Shown piece by piece: positions 11,801 to 23,640 of a stretch of 64,000 bases of DNA. A program made the position numbers and the translations under genes. Source of the stretch: Clitopilus passeckerianus. Lineage: Eukaryota > Basidiomycota > Agaricomycetes > Agaricales > Entolomataceae. The stretch spans positions 1-64,000 of the forward strand of contig CALYLX010000083.1 of assembly GCA_944990035.1 (NCBI GenBank), read 5' to 3'. The notes beneath the pieces are model-generated. The model had not been told where the DNA came from, made no database searches, and was given only the letters and a program-made list of their open reading frames with translations. The number at the start of each line of letters is the position of its first letter. Within the stretch, counting starts at the first letter, position 1.

Positions 11801-12054
11801 GACGAAATGGGTAAATGGGGATAAACTGAAGCAGCTGACCAGCGTCCATGCTGTCTGTCCAATTTAAGCGTGCAGGGTCCACGGATGACACCAGCAAGGC
11901 TAACGGCGTATAGATTGCCGAATTCAACATGGGGAGCGCCAACGGCTCCAGGTTGCTTGCCCTTTCTATAAGTAGCCGCCAAGACCGGAAAAGGAGGAGC
12001 GAGCAGTTCGCGCTTCCCTACTCCAACGACTGTTTTTCCCTCTAGGTCGCTGAC
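8886..12054. other. Gene-poor stretch, nothing recognised
   Basis: No convincing gene on either strand. Several frames of 80-140 codons exist (for example 10060-10449 plus and 11677-12108 minus), but none shows a domain, a signal peptide or paired splice signals. Around 9325-9450 the motif CCTAGGCC and near variants recur. The last 150 bp before 12055 contain pyrimidine tracts and presumably the promoter of the transporter gene. Confidence 0.4.
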
Positions 12055-14410
12055 ATGGCGCCTTACTTCCTTCGAAACCTCATTCCTCGCAAGGACCGAC
12101 GTGTCCACTCAAAGCCACTTCTCACAGTGTTGAGAGGCCTCACCTGGACGCAATGGGCCATGTTCTTTTCCGGGTGAGTACCAAGCCTTTTTATGTCTCC
12201 TGAATACGTCGTCGATCAGTAACGACGACATCGATATCGCCGATTGAGCTCCTCCTCCACGTCTTTGTCAACGTTCTTATCCGTCTTCTCATTTGCTGAC
12301 ACTTCTTCTCCTAGTTGGCTAGCCTGGTCGTGCGATGCCATAGATTTCTTCTCGGTTTCCCTCAGTGTGCCCAGACTGGAAGTGCAGTTCAACAGGACGG
12401 CTCATGACATAGTGCGTATCCTCCTCCCGATGCCAAGCTTTGTGGCTGACTCGGCTTGACAGACGACGGCTATTACACTTACACTGCTTTTCCGAACCGT
12501 TGGTGCTGTGAGTAGGATGAATCTGCGCACGTTCGTCGTATCCCGCCAAATGAACTAATGTGATGTCTCTTTCTAGATTATATTCGGTGTTCTCTCAGAT
12601 CGCTATGGCCGTAAATGGCCTCTCGTCGCCAACCTTCTCCTTATTGCCGTTCTCCAACTTGGCGGTGGCTTCGTTCAAACTTACCGTCAATTCCTCGCCC
12701 TTCGTTCGCTTTTTGGTGTCGGCATGGGTGGTGTTTGGGGCTTGGCTGCTTCTACTGCTCTCGAAAATCTTCCTGTTGAGGCTCGTGGATTCGCCAGCGG
12801 AGTTCTTCAGCAAGGCTATGCTGTCGGCTACCTCTTCGCCGCCTGCATTAATCTCCGCCTCGTTCCTGAGACCAAGGAGGGATGGAGAAGTCTATTCTGG
12901 ACGGCTTCTGGCATTTCGGCCTTCGCAGCCGTTATCAGGGCGCTCCTTCCCGAGAGTGAAGTGTTCTTGAGGGCGAAGGAAGCTGAACGTGCCAGAGGCG
13001 GAGCCAGTACCAAGAATAAGACAAGAATCTTCCTTCATGAGACGAAGGAGATGTTGAAGAAGCACTGGTTATTGTGCATCTACGCAGTTCTGTTGATGAC
13101 AGGTATGTCTCCTAACGCAATCCGGCACGCCGAAGCTTATGACGCATCCAGGCTTCAACTTCCTCTCGCATGGGTCACAGGTAAGAACATTCGCGGATTC
13201 ATCTCTACAATTCAACTCACGTTTCCCCAGGATCTCTACCCGACTTACCTTCAAACCACAAAGAATTTCACTCCTTACAACGCAACTGTCGCCACTATTA
13301 TCGGTAACTGCGTAAGTAACCCAACTTGTCCCAGTTAATAACCTAACTAATTCACCTTTTAGGGAGCCATTGCGTACGTTTGTCCTTGAACGACGGAAAT
13401 GTTTCCGGCAAGCTAACATTTATGCAGCGGAGGTCTCTTCGCCGGAATCATCAGCCAACATATTGGGCGCCGACTCACAATTATGTACGCCACCTTCTCG
13501 TATGTTTGAAGTCACTGATCTTATACTCCAATTAGCATATTCGTGCTTCTCATCGGAGGTTTGCTCAGTCATTTTTCCAGCGACATGCAAAATTCTGACA
13601 TGTTGATTACAGCCTTCATTCCTCTGTGGATTCTACCGTCGTCTTTCAGTGCCCTCTCCGCAGGTGCATTCTGTATCCAGTTCGGTGTTCAAGGAGCATG
13701 GGGTGTCGTACGTGGTTCCCTAAACTACTTTTCGAGAACAAGTGTCGCTCACTCACCCTAACGCTATAGATTCCTATCCAACTTACCGAGCTATCCCCAC
13801 CCGCATTCCGTGCGACCTTCCCTGGCGTAGCGTACCAACTTGGAAACGTAGGTTAATCTCCTCAAGCGACGTCGTATATAAGCTAATGACCACATGCTCT
13901 TTAGATGGTGTCATCTGCTTCGGCCCAGATTGAAGCGAGTGAGTCGAATAATTCCGCTCCGAGGAGACTCTCCCTCTAATATTTATCCGGATCAGCTGGA
14001 GGAGAGAATTTAAGGACTACTGTCATCAAAGATGGCAAGGTTACCGACGTTCCGGACTACGCTACGGTAGGCAATCCCTATTTCCCTTTTCCCTCGCAAA
14101 TCTCAATCTCACGTGCTCGATGATCAGGTTCAAGGTATTCTTATTGGCGTCGTCGCTGCCTTCGTCGTCTTCATAACCATCATTGGCCCCGAGTGAGTTT
14201 ACTGTGAATAAACTCACCACTAATGGCTCTTCCTGACGCATCTCTTCCTTCAGAAATCATGGTTCTCATTTTGAAAAGACTAAGCTCGCCTATGAAGAGG
14301 GTGCTGCCGCCGAAACTGCCGCTGCAGAGGAAGACGATGACGATCCATCCACTACCGCTTCTCATGACGAGAAGCACGAAGCGCGGTTGGATGAGAAAGA
14401 ACGAGCCTAA
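12055..14410 (+). CDS. JEN1: JEN-type monocarboxylate/proton symporter (MFS)
   Basis: Fifteen exons with conserved phase: 12055-12173, 12315-12411, 12463-12507, 12577-13102, 13152-13180, 13231-13311, 13363-13373, 13428-13499, 13536-13558, 13613-13707, 13770-13847, 13905-13938, 13996-14066, 14128-14192, 14254-14410, giving 500 residues. The diagnostic JEN family motif NXX[S/T]HX[S/T]QDXXXT is present as NFLSHGSQDLYPT, assembled across the exon 5/6 junction. An MFS signature GVLSDRYGRKWP follows TM2, and the start TWTQWAMFFSGWLAWSCDAIDFFSVSLS is typical TM1. The protein should sit in the plasma membrane and import lactate, pyruvate or similar acids with H+. The C-terminus is acidic and cytosolic (EEDDDD). 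Exon 7 is only 11 nt. It heads a cluster of three MFS genes on the same strand. Substrate cannot be fixed from sequence. Confidence 0.9.
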
Positions 14411-15282
14411 GGGTTTCTCCAGGTCCACCTACGACACTATATTTTGAATGATTCTGATACTTTTGTACATGTAGTCTTGTACTTGATGACGCCGGAGAAT
14501 TTTACGACTTTATATTCACTGCAAGATTGCAAGTAACGAACGCCCGATTACGTTGGTTGTTGAGGGTAAGCATTGCCGAATCAATGATAGGTGGATATCC
14601 CGGACAGACGACGGCCCGATGTGACATCCCAAAGAAATGTCCAAGTCCACCTCCCCGCACTGTGTATACCGCACTTCACTTTGGTTTGAAACCCCAGAGC
14701 TAGGTGCCTAGGGCGATGTGGGGAGAGCTGGGGAAGATCAGCGATAAACTAATACCCCAGAGGCTACTTCATGTCCGTCATAATTCTTCTAGAGCCACAA
14801 CGCCGATTTTCTTACTATTTGAATATTCAAGAGCCTCTGTATTGTGCTGCGTACGAAAGCTTCGACCTTCTTGGCCTCTTTTGCTCTCTCACAATCTCTC
14901 CCCAGACGGTCCGGATGGCAGCCGTTGTCCCCGCTTTTCAGCTCGATCGAAATTGCGGGGCGTTACATGATGGCGACGCCGCCGTTGATGAGGCGCCTGG
15001 ACTCATCTCCTGAGAAGATGTTTCTGGGCGCAGTTGGCTGCCTTGTAAGGTAGAAAGTTTCGCCAGTACCTGAGGTACGGCAACCACCATGGACGACGCA
15101 GCCATGGTGTTGGTGGGAGCGGGCCGCGCGGACCGTGGATATTTCCCCACACTCCAACCTTGATGTGATTATTTTTGGGCTTCCACTGGTGTTCTTATAT
15201 CCAATGCATGCGGAATCGTTGGCAGTAGCGAGATTTCTCGCCCTATCTCAACCAAAATCTTATCGAGAACTGTCTCTGGACA
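14411..15282. other. Intergenic, transporter terminator and promoter
   Basis: No gene seen. The region holds the 3' flank of the JEN-type gene and the upstream region of the first sugar porter. A run rich in CCGCC/GGCG around 14930-15130 includes an inverted TGGTGTTGG/CCAACACCA-like stretch but no recognised site. Confidence 0.4.
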
Positions 15283-17303
15283 ATGGAGAACGGGATATTC
15301 AAGAATTCGCGAGTCTACTGTGCGTCTTTTCCCTATTCATTCTACATCACAACGCCAAGATTGAGGTCCTTCGTTCCTAGATCTGGCCTTCGTCGTCTAT
15401 TGGGGAATCGTCCTTTTCGGTTATGACACAGGTATAGCTGGAGGGGTCGTTTCCCAGCCGTATTTCCAAAAGCACTTCGGCCTCCTCAATCCAGATGGAA
15501 CGCCGAACACGAAACGAACAAACGATGTCTCATCGATTGTGGTCTCGGTTCTTCAAGGAGGCGCATTCTTCGGAGCACTGATCAGTGCACCCATTTCTGG
15601 TAAGATCGCCGAATTGTTGACCTCTGCCTGACTGAATTCTTACGTCGCCAAATAGCTAAGATTGGTCGGAAATGGACACTAGTCGGGTTCACCAGTATAT
15701 TCTCTGTTGGCGCTGTCTTGGCTACCGTCGCTAGTAGCCCTAGCTCAGGTCTCTCCCTCATCTATGCTGGTCGTGTCGTTTCTGGATTCGGAATCGGTGG
15801 CATATCCGCTGTTGCACCCGCCTTCGTTTCTGAATGTTCACCTAAAGAAGTTCGAGGTAGGATAACAGGGATGTTCCAAATCATGGTGAGAGTCATACTC
15901 GAATTGCTGTCGACACTTTATCTAATGTCCTATACTTAGGTTGCTGTCGGCGTCATGATCTCCTACTTCCTGAACCTTGGGGTCGGTCTCCACGTACCTG
16001 AAGGCCCGAAGATTTGGAGAATTCCTTTTGGTTTCCAACTCGTCCCGGCTGGTATGATGCTGTTTGGTCTGTTCACGGTGAAGGTATGTTCCTTGAATCA
16101 GGAGATTATACATTTTCCTGATCTTCAAAATATTCCTAGGAATCTCCACGATTCCTCGCATCCGTCGGTCGAACTGAGCAGGCTATCGCCAATCTTGCGT
16201 ACCTGCGCAAAGACGATGTCTCATCTCCCGAGGTGCTCGCCGAGTATGCTGAGATAGAGACCGCTATTCAGGAGGAGCGGGACGCTCGTGAAGGACTCGG
16301 TATCAAGGAGGCGTTCTTCGGAAAGGGCAACCTCATTCGTTTCGTCATCGCCTTCGTTATATTCTTGCTTCAGCAGTGGAGTGGTCAGAACTCTGTCGGG
16401 TGAGTAAATCTCCTTATTATACAACTGTCCCTAACGATTCTCCAGTTATTATGCTCCCCAAATCTTCTCCTCCATCGGTTATACTGGGACGAAGAACTCG
16501 CTCTTGGCTTCCGGTATATATGGTGTCGTCAAGGTTGGTACTTTGCATACCCGCTGTTGACAGACTAATTTACCGGTATAACACAGGTCGTTGTTACCAC
16601 CATATTCGTCTTCTTCGCGGTCGAGACTCTCGGTCGTAGATTATCCCTTATTATCTCTTCACTGGGAATGGGAACATTGTTCTTCATCATTGGCGCAATT
16701 TTGAAGACACATCCCCCGGATCCTCATGCGGCGAGCCCAGCTCCGGCCTCTAAAGGAATGGCGGCAGTACTATACATCTACGTCTGCTTCTATTCAATGG
16801 GATGGGGACCTCTTCCCTGGGTGTATGTCTCCGACATTTTCCCAACTCGGACTCGTCACTATGGGCTTGCGACTGCCAGTGCCTCTCAATGGCTCTGGAG
16901 TACGTCGAACCTTGTATACTTTTGCAGGGTTATCCTCTCATAGGTCCTCTTTCTAGATTTCGTCGTCTCAAAAGTAACGCCGGACATGATCTCGAATTTG
17001 GGATACAAGATCTTCCTAATGTTCGCTGCCGTCAACATTGGCGCTATGGGAACGTTCGCATTGTGAGTCGCTAATTCGGCTATCCCGACGGTCGCGTGAG
17101 TGTAGACGCTGATGGTTTCATGCAGCTTTATCCCTGAGACCAAGGGACGCAGTCTGGAGGACATGGACATCATCTTTGGCTCAATTTCTGCCGAAGAGAG
17201 GAATACACATCTGGCACAACATGAGAAGGGTGAGGATCATGCCGATTCATTCAATGATGGGGAACTGATATTCGATCATGGTTCTTCTAGCGGCTGGGAA
17301 TGA
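15283..17303 (+). CDS. Sugar porter family transporter A (quinate-permease-like)
   Basis: Nine exons: 15283-15319, 15381-15599, 15656-15885, 15940-16083, 16140-16399, 16446-16533, 16587-16899, 16957-17062, 17126-17303; 524 residues. The start was chosen by alignment with the next gene: both encode about 12 residues before a phase-1 intron ahead of the first membrane segment ([18 protein letters not shown]). Sugar porter hallmarks are AKIGRK between TM2 and TM3, [12 protein letters not shown] and the [11 protein letters not shown] loop, [17 protein letters not shown] in TM7, and [12 protein letters not shown] after TM12. The TM7 sequence lacks the usual GINxxxYY and resembles the quinate-permease branch more than hexose carriers. 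Plasma-membrane H+ symport is expected; substrate unknown. It is the tandem partner of the following gene. Confidence 0.9.
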
Positions 17304-17858
17304 TGCTCATTCATCTCGTTCTGACCATAGTAAGGCGTGAGGGTTTGTATACGAATCTGATGCTTCTCTCGTCACCATTGCCGCCCTACTCCCAAGGATG
17401 GCCCTATTGGCCGAAACGCCCGGAACATGGGATGAGACCCCCTGCATGTATTCCCCCCTTCTTTGTTAGAGCTGTACTAGTAGAGTGCCAAATCAAATTG
17501 AAATCAACGTCTCTGTGCCTAAGCCCTCGTACGCGGTCGATTACCACCGTCATTTCAATTTCACCATTGCAGCCTCGTCAGAGAGCTTACTGGTTCCGTG
17601 TTGGAAGGAAGTTTGCCTGTAGCGGGAGCGGCGGGCCGCTGGAGCCGTCTGAATTGCGTGGCGATCAATGTTTGGGGAGCGTGATTTAGGGCAACAACTC
17701 CATGTGGATAATTCGTACCTTGGATTCCATTTACACGCCACGGGGAAAACACGGCGGCTTAGTTGAATATAAGCCACCCCGCATCCTTTCGTTGCTTCCT
17801 TGCCTTTCCCTCTCGTCTCTCTTTGGCCAACTCAACATCCACAGCCAGGGAATCGAAA
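17304..17858. other. Intergenic promoter region between sugar porters
   Basis: No gene. The downstream half carries a TATA-like GAATATAAGCC at about 17765 and a long pyrimidine-rich stretch (17785-17830) typical of fungal core promoters, 30-90 bp before the ATG at 17859. Confidence 0.5.
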
Positions 17859-20247
17859 ATGGTAGCGGACTTGTTCAAGAACATTCGCGTGTATTGTGAG
17901 TACTTGGGTATCGCTTGAGAATCCTAAATTTTCATCCTGATGGTGTTTACTCGCAGGGCTTGCGTTCATCGCGTACTGGGGTATCGTTCTCTTTGGATAT
18001 GACACGTACGTGCCAGAGTTCTCTGTAGTCTATATGGTACTGATGGTTTTCTAATAGTGGTATAGCGTATGCCTCTGCTCCGCAATCTGCAAGTGCCCAT
18101 CTGAACCATTATCTTTTTGACAGAGGTGGTGTCGTTTCCGTCAAGTACTTCCAGGAGCAATTTGGCATCATTGGTCCCGACGGCTTGCCTAATCAGAAGA
18201 AGTTGAACGAAATCTCGTCAAATGTCGTGTCAGTTCTGCAAGCTGGTGCATTCTTTGGTGCTCTCGGCAGCATCCCAATCACTGGTACGTTCAAATTTGA
18301 TCCTCGCTGGGCCCTCGTCATTCTGCGCTGTCATTTCCCTTCGGTCTTCGTTGACCGCCGAGGGAGGCAACCATGAATCGGCCTCCATCATCCCTCTATA
18401 TCGAAACATGTCTCACAGCCCCCTTCTTTTAGCTAAATTCGGTCGCAGGCTGACGTTAATCGGCTTCAGCGTAGTCTTCCTTATTGGCGCAGTAAGTTGG
18501 CTACACCCCCGCCAAAGATCCCTTGACTGAAATCTCGCCAGATTCTGACCACGGTCGCCAACGGTGGTAACAAAGGACTGAGCGAGATTTACGCTGGCCG
18601 AGTCATCTCTGGTCTCGGCATTGGTGGTATCTCGGCCGTCGCACCTGCCTACGTAGCTGAATGTTCACCAAAGGAGGTCCGAGGTCGTATCACGGGTCTC
18701 TTCCAGATCATGGTGCGTGTGCTCTATATCTCTCCATTCAATCAATTCTCTGACTCGTGATCTCGGCATCTCTATTATAGGTGGCTATTGGCGTCATGAT
18801 CTCGTACTTCATCAACTGTAAGTTCCACCCTATACCCTGTATACACCACGAATTCATATTTTCGTAGATGGTGTTAACCTCCATATCACAACTGGTGCCA
18901 ACATCTGGAGAATCCCTTTCGGATTCCAGCTTGTACCTGCTGGTATCATGGCGTTGGGTTTGCTCACGGTCAAGGTTAGCATATCTCCTCTACGCCTCCG
19001 TACCACAAGTTTAATTCTCTCTTCCAGGAATCACCTCGTTGGCTCGCGTCCGTTGGTCGCCATCAGGATGCGCTCAAAAACCTCGCCTATCTTCGCAAGG
19101 AATCAGCCGACTCACCCGCTATCATGGAGGAGATGGCCGAAATCAACGCAGCTCTCGAAGAAGAACGTGAAGCTCGCCGCGACTTGGGACTCAAAGAGGC
19201 TTTCCTCGGCAAAGGCAATCTCATCCGTTTCGTTATTGCCTTCGTTATCTTCTTGCTCCAGCAATGGTGTGGCCAGAACTCAGTTGGGTATGTTTTGGTG
19301 TTATTGCACCTCAGCTCGTATGCTAACGCCTTTCCTCAGCTACTACGGTCCCCAGATCTTCGCCGCCATCGGCTATACTGGAACTGTTCCAAAGCTTCTT
19401 GCTACTGGTATCTATGGTACGTGTATACCCTCTGTAAACCTCGGCCCATATAAACTGACATGTTCACTTTAGGTGTTGTCAAAGTCGTCGCAACGGCTCT
19501 CTTCATCTTCTTCGGCGTTGAGTCACTCGGTCGCAAGCTCTCCCTCCAAATCTCTGCCCTTGGAATGGGCATCCTCTTCTTCATCATCGGCGCCGTCCTC
19601 AAGACACATCCTCCCCCGGATCCCGCCGCAGGCGGGCCTTCCATCGATCCCCCCGCAGCATCCCGTGCTATGGCCGGTCTTCTTTATATCTACGTCTGCT
19701 TCTACTCCATGGGTTGGGGTAAGTATACCCAGTATGATTGAACCTGTCGAGACTCACCCAACGCCTTTCTTAGGACCTCTTCCTTGGGTCTACGTCTCTG
19801 ATATCTTCCCCACCCGCACAAGACATTATGGTCTCGCTCTTGCCAGTGCATCTCAATGGTTGTTCAGTATGTTCTCCTTCTTTAGTGGCCTCTAAGCTGT
19901 TTACTAACGATACCCTCTATCTAGACTTCGTCGTTTCCAAGACCACCCCTGACATCGTCAGTGACCTCGGCTGGAAGGTTTTCATCATGTTCGGCGCCGT
20001 CAACCTCGGTGGCATGTTCGTCTTCTCATGGTAAGTACCCTCTTTCACATTCCCGATCGCACATTTCTGACCCTTTCTCCCCAGCATCATCCCCGAAACC
20101 AAGGGCCGCAGTTTGGAGGAGATGGACATCATCTTCGGTGCTGTCTCTGCCGAAAAACGACAAGCTGATATCAACAAGGTCCAGGATAGGCTGGACGTAC
20201 ATGATAACGAGAAGATGTCGTCTGAGCATTCTGACCAAAAGGTCTGA
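17859..20247 (+). CDS. Sugar porter family transporter B (tandem paralogue)
   Basis: Fourteen exons: 17859-17895, 17957-18005, 18058-18066, 18124-18284, 18433-18491, 18542-18712, 18781-18817, 18868-18974, 19028-19287, 19340-19416, 19473-19718, 19774-19866, 19925-20030, 20085-20247; again 524 residues. Exon 3 is only 9 nt and completes the TM1 motif GYDTGIAGG. The same sugar porter motifs as its neighbour are present: [46 protein letters not shown] and [12 protein letters not shown], and the long loop after TM8 has an extra Pro/Gly-rich stretch (DPAAGGPSIDPPAAS). It has five more introns than gene A, and one intron pair is displaced by 11 nt. The C-terminal tail is charged and hydrophilic. Likely a recent tandem duplicate with diverged substrate or regulation. 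Confidence 0.9.
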
Positions 20248-20509
20248 GTTATGCATACCCTTTAATCTAGTTTGTATCGCATCTTAGTTATCTCTTGACC
20301 TGATGTATTAGTATACCACGACTTTTGGAATGATTTTATTTGCATGATCTCTTATTCTCTATTGTTCTTCCTAAGCGTTTACAAGAGGGTATTGATTCCA
20401 AGGAAGGTAGTGATACGATGAGGGTTCTGCTATAAATCTACTAAGTCCAGTGCTTGTAGAGAAAAGTCCAAAATAGGTAAAGTCCGTCATCCCATGTCCA
20501 TCATAGGTT

Positions 20510-21209
20510 CTACGCATTTTCAAGGCCTTCGGCACAAAGTCCACATCCAATACATTCGAGACAAGCTGGTGCGAAGAATCAATTAGGTGCTCCTTAGAGA
20601 TCGAGTGGAAAGCTTACCGAGCCCACCACAGCAAGCACAGAGGTAGCAGGGACAACAGAGTGGATTCTGGAAGGAGCCTATTTAGGGATATGACGTCGTC
20701 AGTTCCTGGACATTTTATCGGTGAAAGATGTACATACCCTTGCAGCACCAGGCACTGAGGCAGATACCCAGTATAACGACGATGAATAGGCCGCCGAAGA
20801 TGGCGATGAGATAGTCTAGGCGAGGTTTTCAGATAAGGAAAGGAACGAGTAGAAGAGGGGAGAACGTACATTTCCTATCAATGAACGTATTATTGTTCGT
20901 TCCATCACCAGTCGCTCGTTTCATGAGATCCGAAGGAGCGAACCCCCAGTCCGCCAACCAATTAGCATTGGAGTGCCAGGCGCAGAAGAGAGCCATCAGG
21001 GTGAAAACCGAGAGCAAACTCAGCAAGGCGATCCAGAGTATGCGTCGCCTACGAGAGACGTGGCAATGACCATGGGATGATTGACATTGGCGATCTTGAC
21101 ACTGGTGTTGTTGGTCGAAACCAGCGTAATTTTGCTGCTTCTCGTCAATGGCGTATCCCAGATTCAGAGGCGCAGAGGCAGCTGGTTGCGTTAAGACTTG
21201 GCGGTTCAT
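20510..21209 (-). CDS. Small membrane protein with cysteine-rich, probably palmitoylated tail
   Basis: Four exons: 21209-20870, 20815-20738, 20677-20618, 20565-20510; 177 residues. The ATG at 21209 was chosen because the longer frame upstream starts at TTG. The N-terminal 50 residues are Gln/His/Cys-rich. A hydrophobic segment (ILWIALLSLLSVFTLMALF) follows an RRRR stop-transfer cluster, and a second span (YYLIAIFGGLFIVVILGI) ends in SAWCCKG. The tail contains CCPCYLCACCGG and CLECIGCGLC, a dense cysteine array suited to S-acylation or metal binding. I have seen similar uncharacterised proteins in agaricomycetes but know no function. It is convergent with the sugar porter, 262 bp apart. Confidence 0.75.
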
Positions 21210-22880
21210 AATTGTCGAGGTGCAAAGAGTTGTGGTGGCCGTAGGCAAGAGCTAAAGGAATGAAAGGGTGGAAACGAGTGTGAATTTACGTCCGTTGCAA
21301 AGGAGAGCCTAAATAATAACCGAGGGAGCTGCGGAGAAGACACAGAATACTTCACCCGCTAACACGAGGACGACTGTGTGACAAGCCGTGACGTCGTTGC
21401 AAACGGAGGAACAAGGTGTGGCTGTACCAGGCCTGGTCCTTGTCCCCTTCGATTTCAAAGTCCTCGTGGAACGACCAGAGCTCTCGGCGAAGAATAGACG
21501 ATAATGCATCTGCGCTGGTTTCACACTTCTAGAATACGATATCCTCGTGGATGAGTGTTGGACTGCAAGGGAGCTAGGAAAATATCCGGCCTGGTTCACC
21601 GTACCACCATCAAGACCACGACCTTACAGAGCTACTCCGTACCAGATCGTCCCAAGCAGCCTAACACACAGCCCCTCCGTCCCACCGCAGTAGTACCAAG
21701 AGCATTGAACGACCTGTTCGACGGATCGATACTGGAGAGTTGTCTTGATCGCATCCTACATGTTGCTCGACTCTGGGAATGAACTACGAGTGGGCATCTG
21801 GACTAGCTGAAGACAACAAGCTGAAGCCAAGAGCAGCCTTTTCATTTCCAATTCCCTTGGTCTCTCGACTTGATGAGATCTACTCTTTCCTTCCGCTATC
21901 TTATCTGCGAGGGTTCACGTCATCGCCATCAACCCCATGACCGCGGACCTACTCGTGTTTATCTCGTACTCTCATCATGATCAAACCAGCCGTCCACGAA
22001 GACAATCTGGATGCCGGCACGAACGGCGTGCAGCCACAATCATAAGCGCGCTCTCACCTAAACCGGATTTACTCCGAACACCTAACAAGGATCATGGGCA
22101 TATCGTACGTCTAACCAGCATGACCTTGGAATTCGATCGTTGAGCTCAGCTTTTAGTCCGACGAAGAGCCTAGCAGGTGACATCGTGCCTCTATCTAAGT
22201 TTAGAGAAGGTTATCTAATTCTGAGGGCGAGAGTCTGCCTACCTGCCATTCCTCGACATCAATCTGACGCTCTTCGACCACGGACCACTCGACTCCAACT
22301 AGCTGTCGAATGTAAGCCTGCTCTTACCAACCGAAAAGACAGGAGTCGCATATTTTGACTTACAAGTCAGTTTTATCTTCTCTCTGTCGTGTACTGTACT
22401 GATAATCCAGCCACGCAAGGTCCACATATGGCTGAAGATCGTAACTTGCTCCACCGCCATTCTCTTCATCTCGCTCAGCGCCTACGCAGTCTCACAAATA
22501 TCAACATGAAGTGACTGTCAGCGAAGTTCTGTCCCTGCTGGTTAGGTTACTCAAGAGGTCGCATGCCCACCTTGCGCAGCATCATTTTCGAATGTATTCC
22601 AGTATCTCGAACCTCGCCCTGAAATGGAGGGGAAGTCTGGATAATTAATAGTAGAGTTTGTAGCCACTGTATTCCGCGTGCTTACGGATAAATCGGTGAA
22701 CAATTTTATTCAGTATTATACGTTTCATGAGAAAAACAGAAAATTGTTACTCTCACGTCAACTATACCGCCGTACAATAGAGGACCTAGATGCGACGAGT
22801 ATCATCCCCAATTCTCTGAAGCAAGTTCAGCGTACCGAAGGGTGACGCATGCAATAACTCTGCTTCGGTCAGCTGGTGAG
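21210..22880. other. Gene-poor stretch, nothing recognised
   Basis: No frame longer than about 100 codons and none with a domain or signal sequence. It contains the upstream region of the cysteine-rich membrane protein on the left and of the small secreted protein cluster on the right. Confidence 0.4.
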
Positions 22881-22886
22881 TGTCTA

Positions 22887-22905
22887 ACTCGTGGTTCCGC
22901 CGATT
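22887..22905 (+). promoter_or_regulatory. Degenerate copy of the SSP upstream element
   Basis: GTGGTTCCGCCGATT (22891-22905) followed shortly by TTCGTTCCT resembles the better conserved elements upstream of the two downstream paralogues, and lies about 146 bp before the expected start of the first gene. A TATA box CTATAAAAGC sits at about 22921. Confidence 0.4.
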
Positions 22906-23050
22906 TTATTTCGTTCCTTCCTATAAAAGCAGACTATCATACCAGCCACTCTTCCAAGCCTTTAAACAACAACGCTTTTCGGTACGGCTTTCCTTTCAAC
23001 GTATCTTCGATTACTAATGAAATGTATCTCGACAGTCTCCCGGCAATACG

Positions 23051-23278
23051 TTGAAACCCATCACCTCAATCGCAACCGCCCTCTTGCTCGCAGCTATGGC
23101 GAGCGCAGCACCTCAGATTTCCACTGGTCCAGACACCTGTGTACGCACAGAGTTCTGTCCTTGTCCTTTCCCAGTTCCACCTCCCTGTCCAACCGGCCAA
23201 ATCCCACTTCAATTCGCCAGCCCGCCGTGCTGCTGCGTCTCCTATAAATGTGTTCCCAACCCCCAGCCAACCCCCTGA
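23051..23278 (+). pseudogene. Small secreted 8-Cys protein 1, start codon TTG instead of ATG
   Basis: An intact 75-codon frame: signal peptide (TSIATALLLAAMASA), cleavage near AAPQ, then the family pattern C-x5-C-P-C-x7-C-x13-CCC-x4-C. The codon aligned with the ATG of its two paralogues is TTG (ACGTTGAAACCC). The two nearby upstream ATGs (23017, 23022) are out of frame and lie inside a probable 5'UTR intron, which has a GTACGG donor, a TACTAAT branch point and a CGACAG acceptor. Splicing that intron brings in no in-frame ATG. Either initiation is at a near-cognate codon, or the gene has lost its start, or the base is a sequencing error. The coding sequence itself shows no decay. A TATA box precedes it at 22921. 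Confidence 0.6.
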
Positions 23279-23640
23279 GGAGTCTGGGAAATGCTTTGGG
23301 ATTCGGTGGAGGAAAGAGTTGAATAAGGCTTTTACATGGTTTTTTTTTTTTGGAAAGATCGTCAATCAAACGTTGACCCCACGAGAAGCCCACATGTAAA
23401 TCGATCAATTGAAAGCTTGAATGCGTAGTTAGAATTGTCAGAACCTCGAGGCTTTGACGATCTTCACACGGCAAGAAAAGGCCGTACATTATAACGAATC
23501 GGCGGAATTCATTCAAAATCAAGAACAATGCCAAGAAATTGAGACTAAAAATAAGTCCCATGTGGGATAAACGTTAAATCTGAACAGTCTCGGTATCGGA
23601 TGAATTCATTGATATCACATTAACCTTGTCAGCTGGGTCG

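Noticed and set aside
11677..12108. 143-codon minus-strand frame
   Set aside because: Runs through the promoter and first exon of the JEN-type transporter on the other strand; a shadow frame.
23066..23561. 99- and 155-codon minus frames opposite the first secreted protein
   Set aside because: Antisense to a clearly conserved signal-peptide gene; openness follows from its composition.
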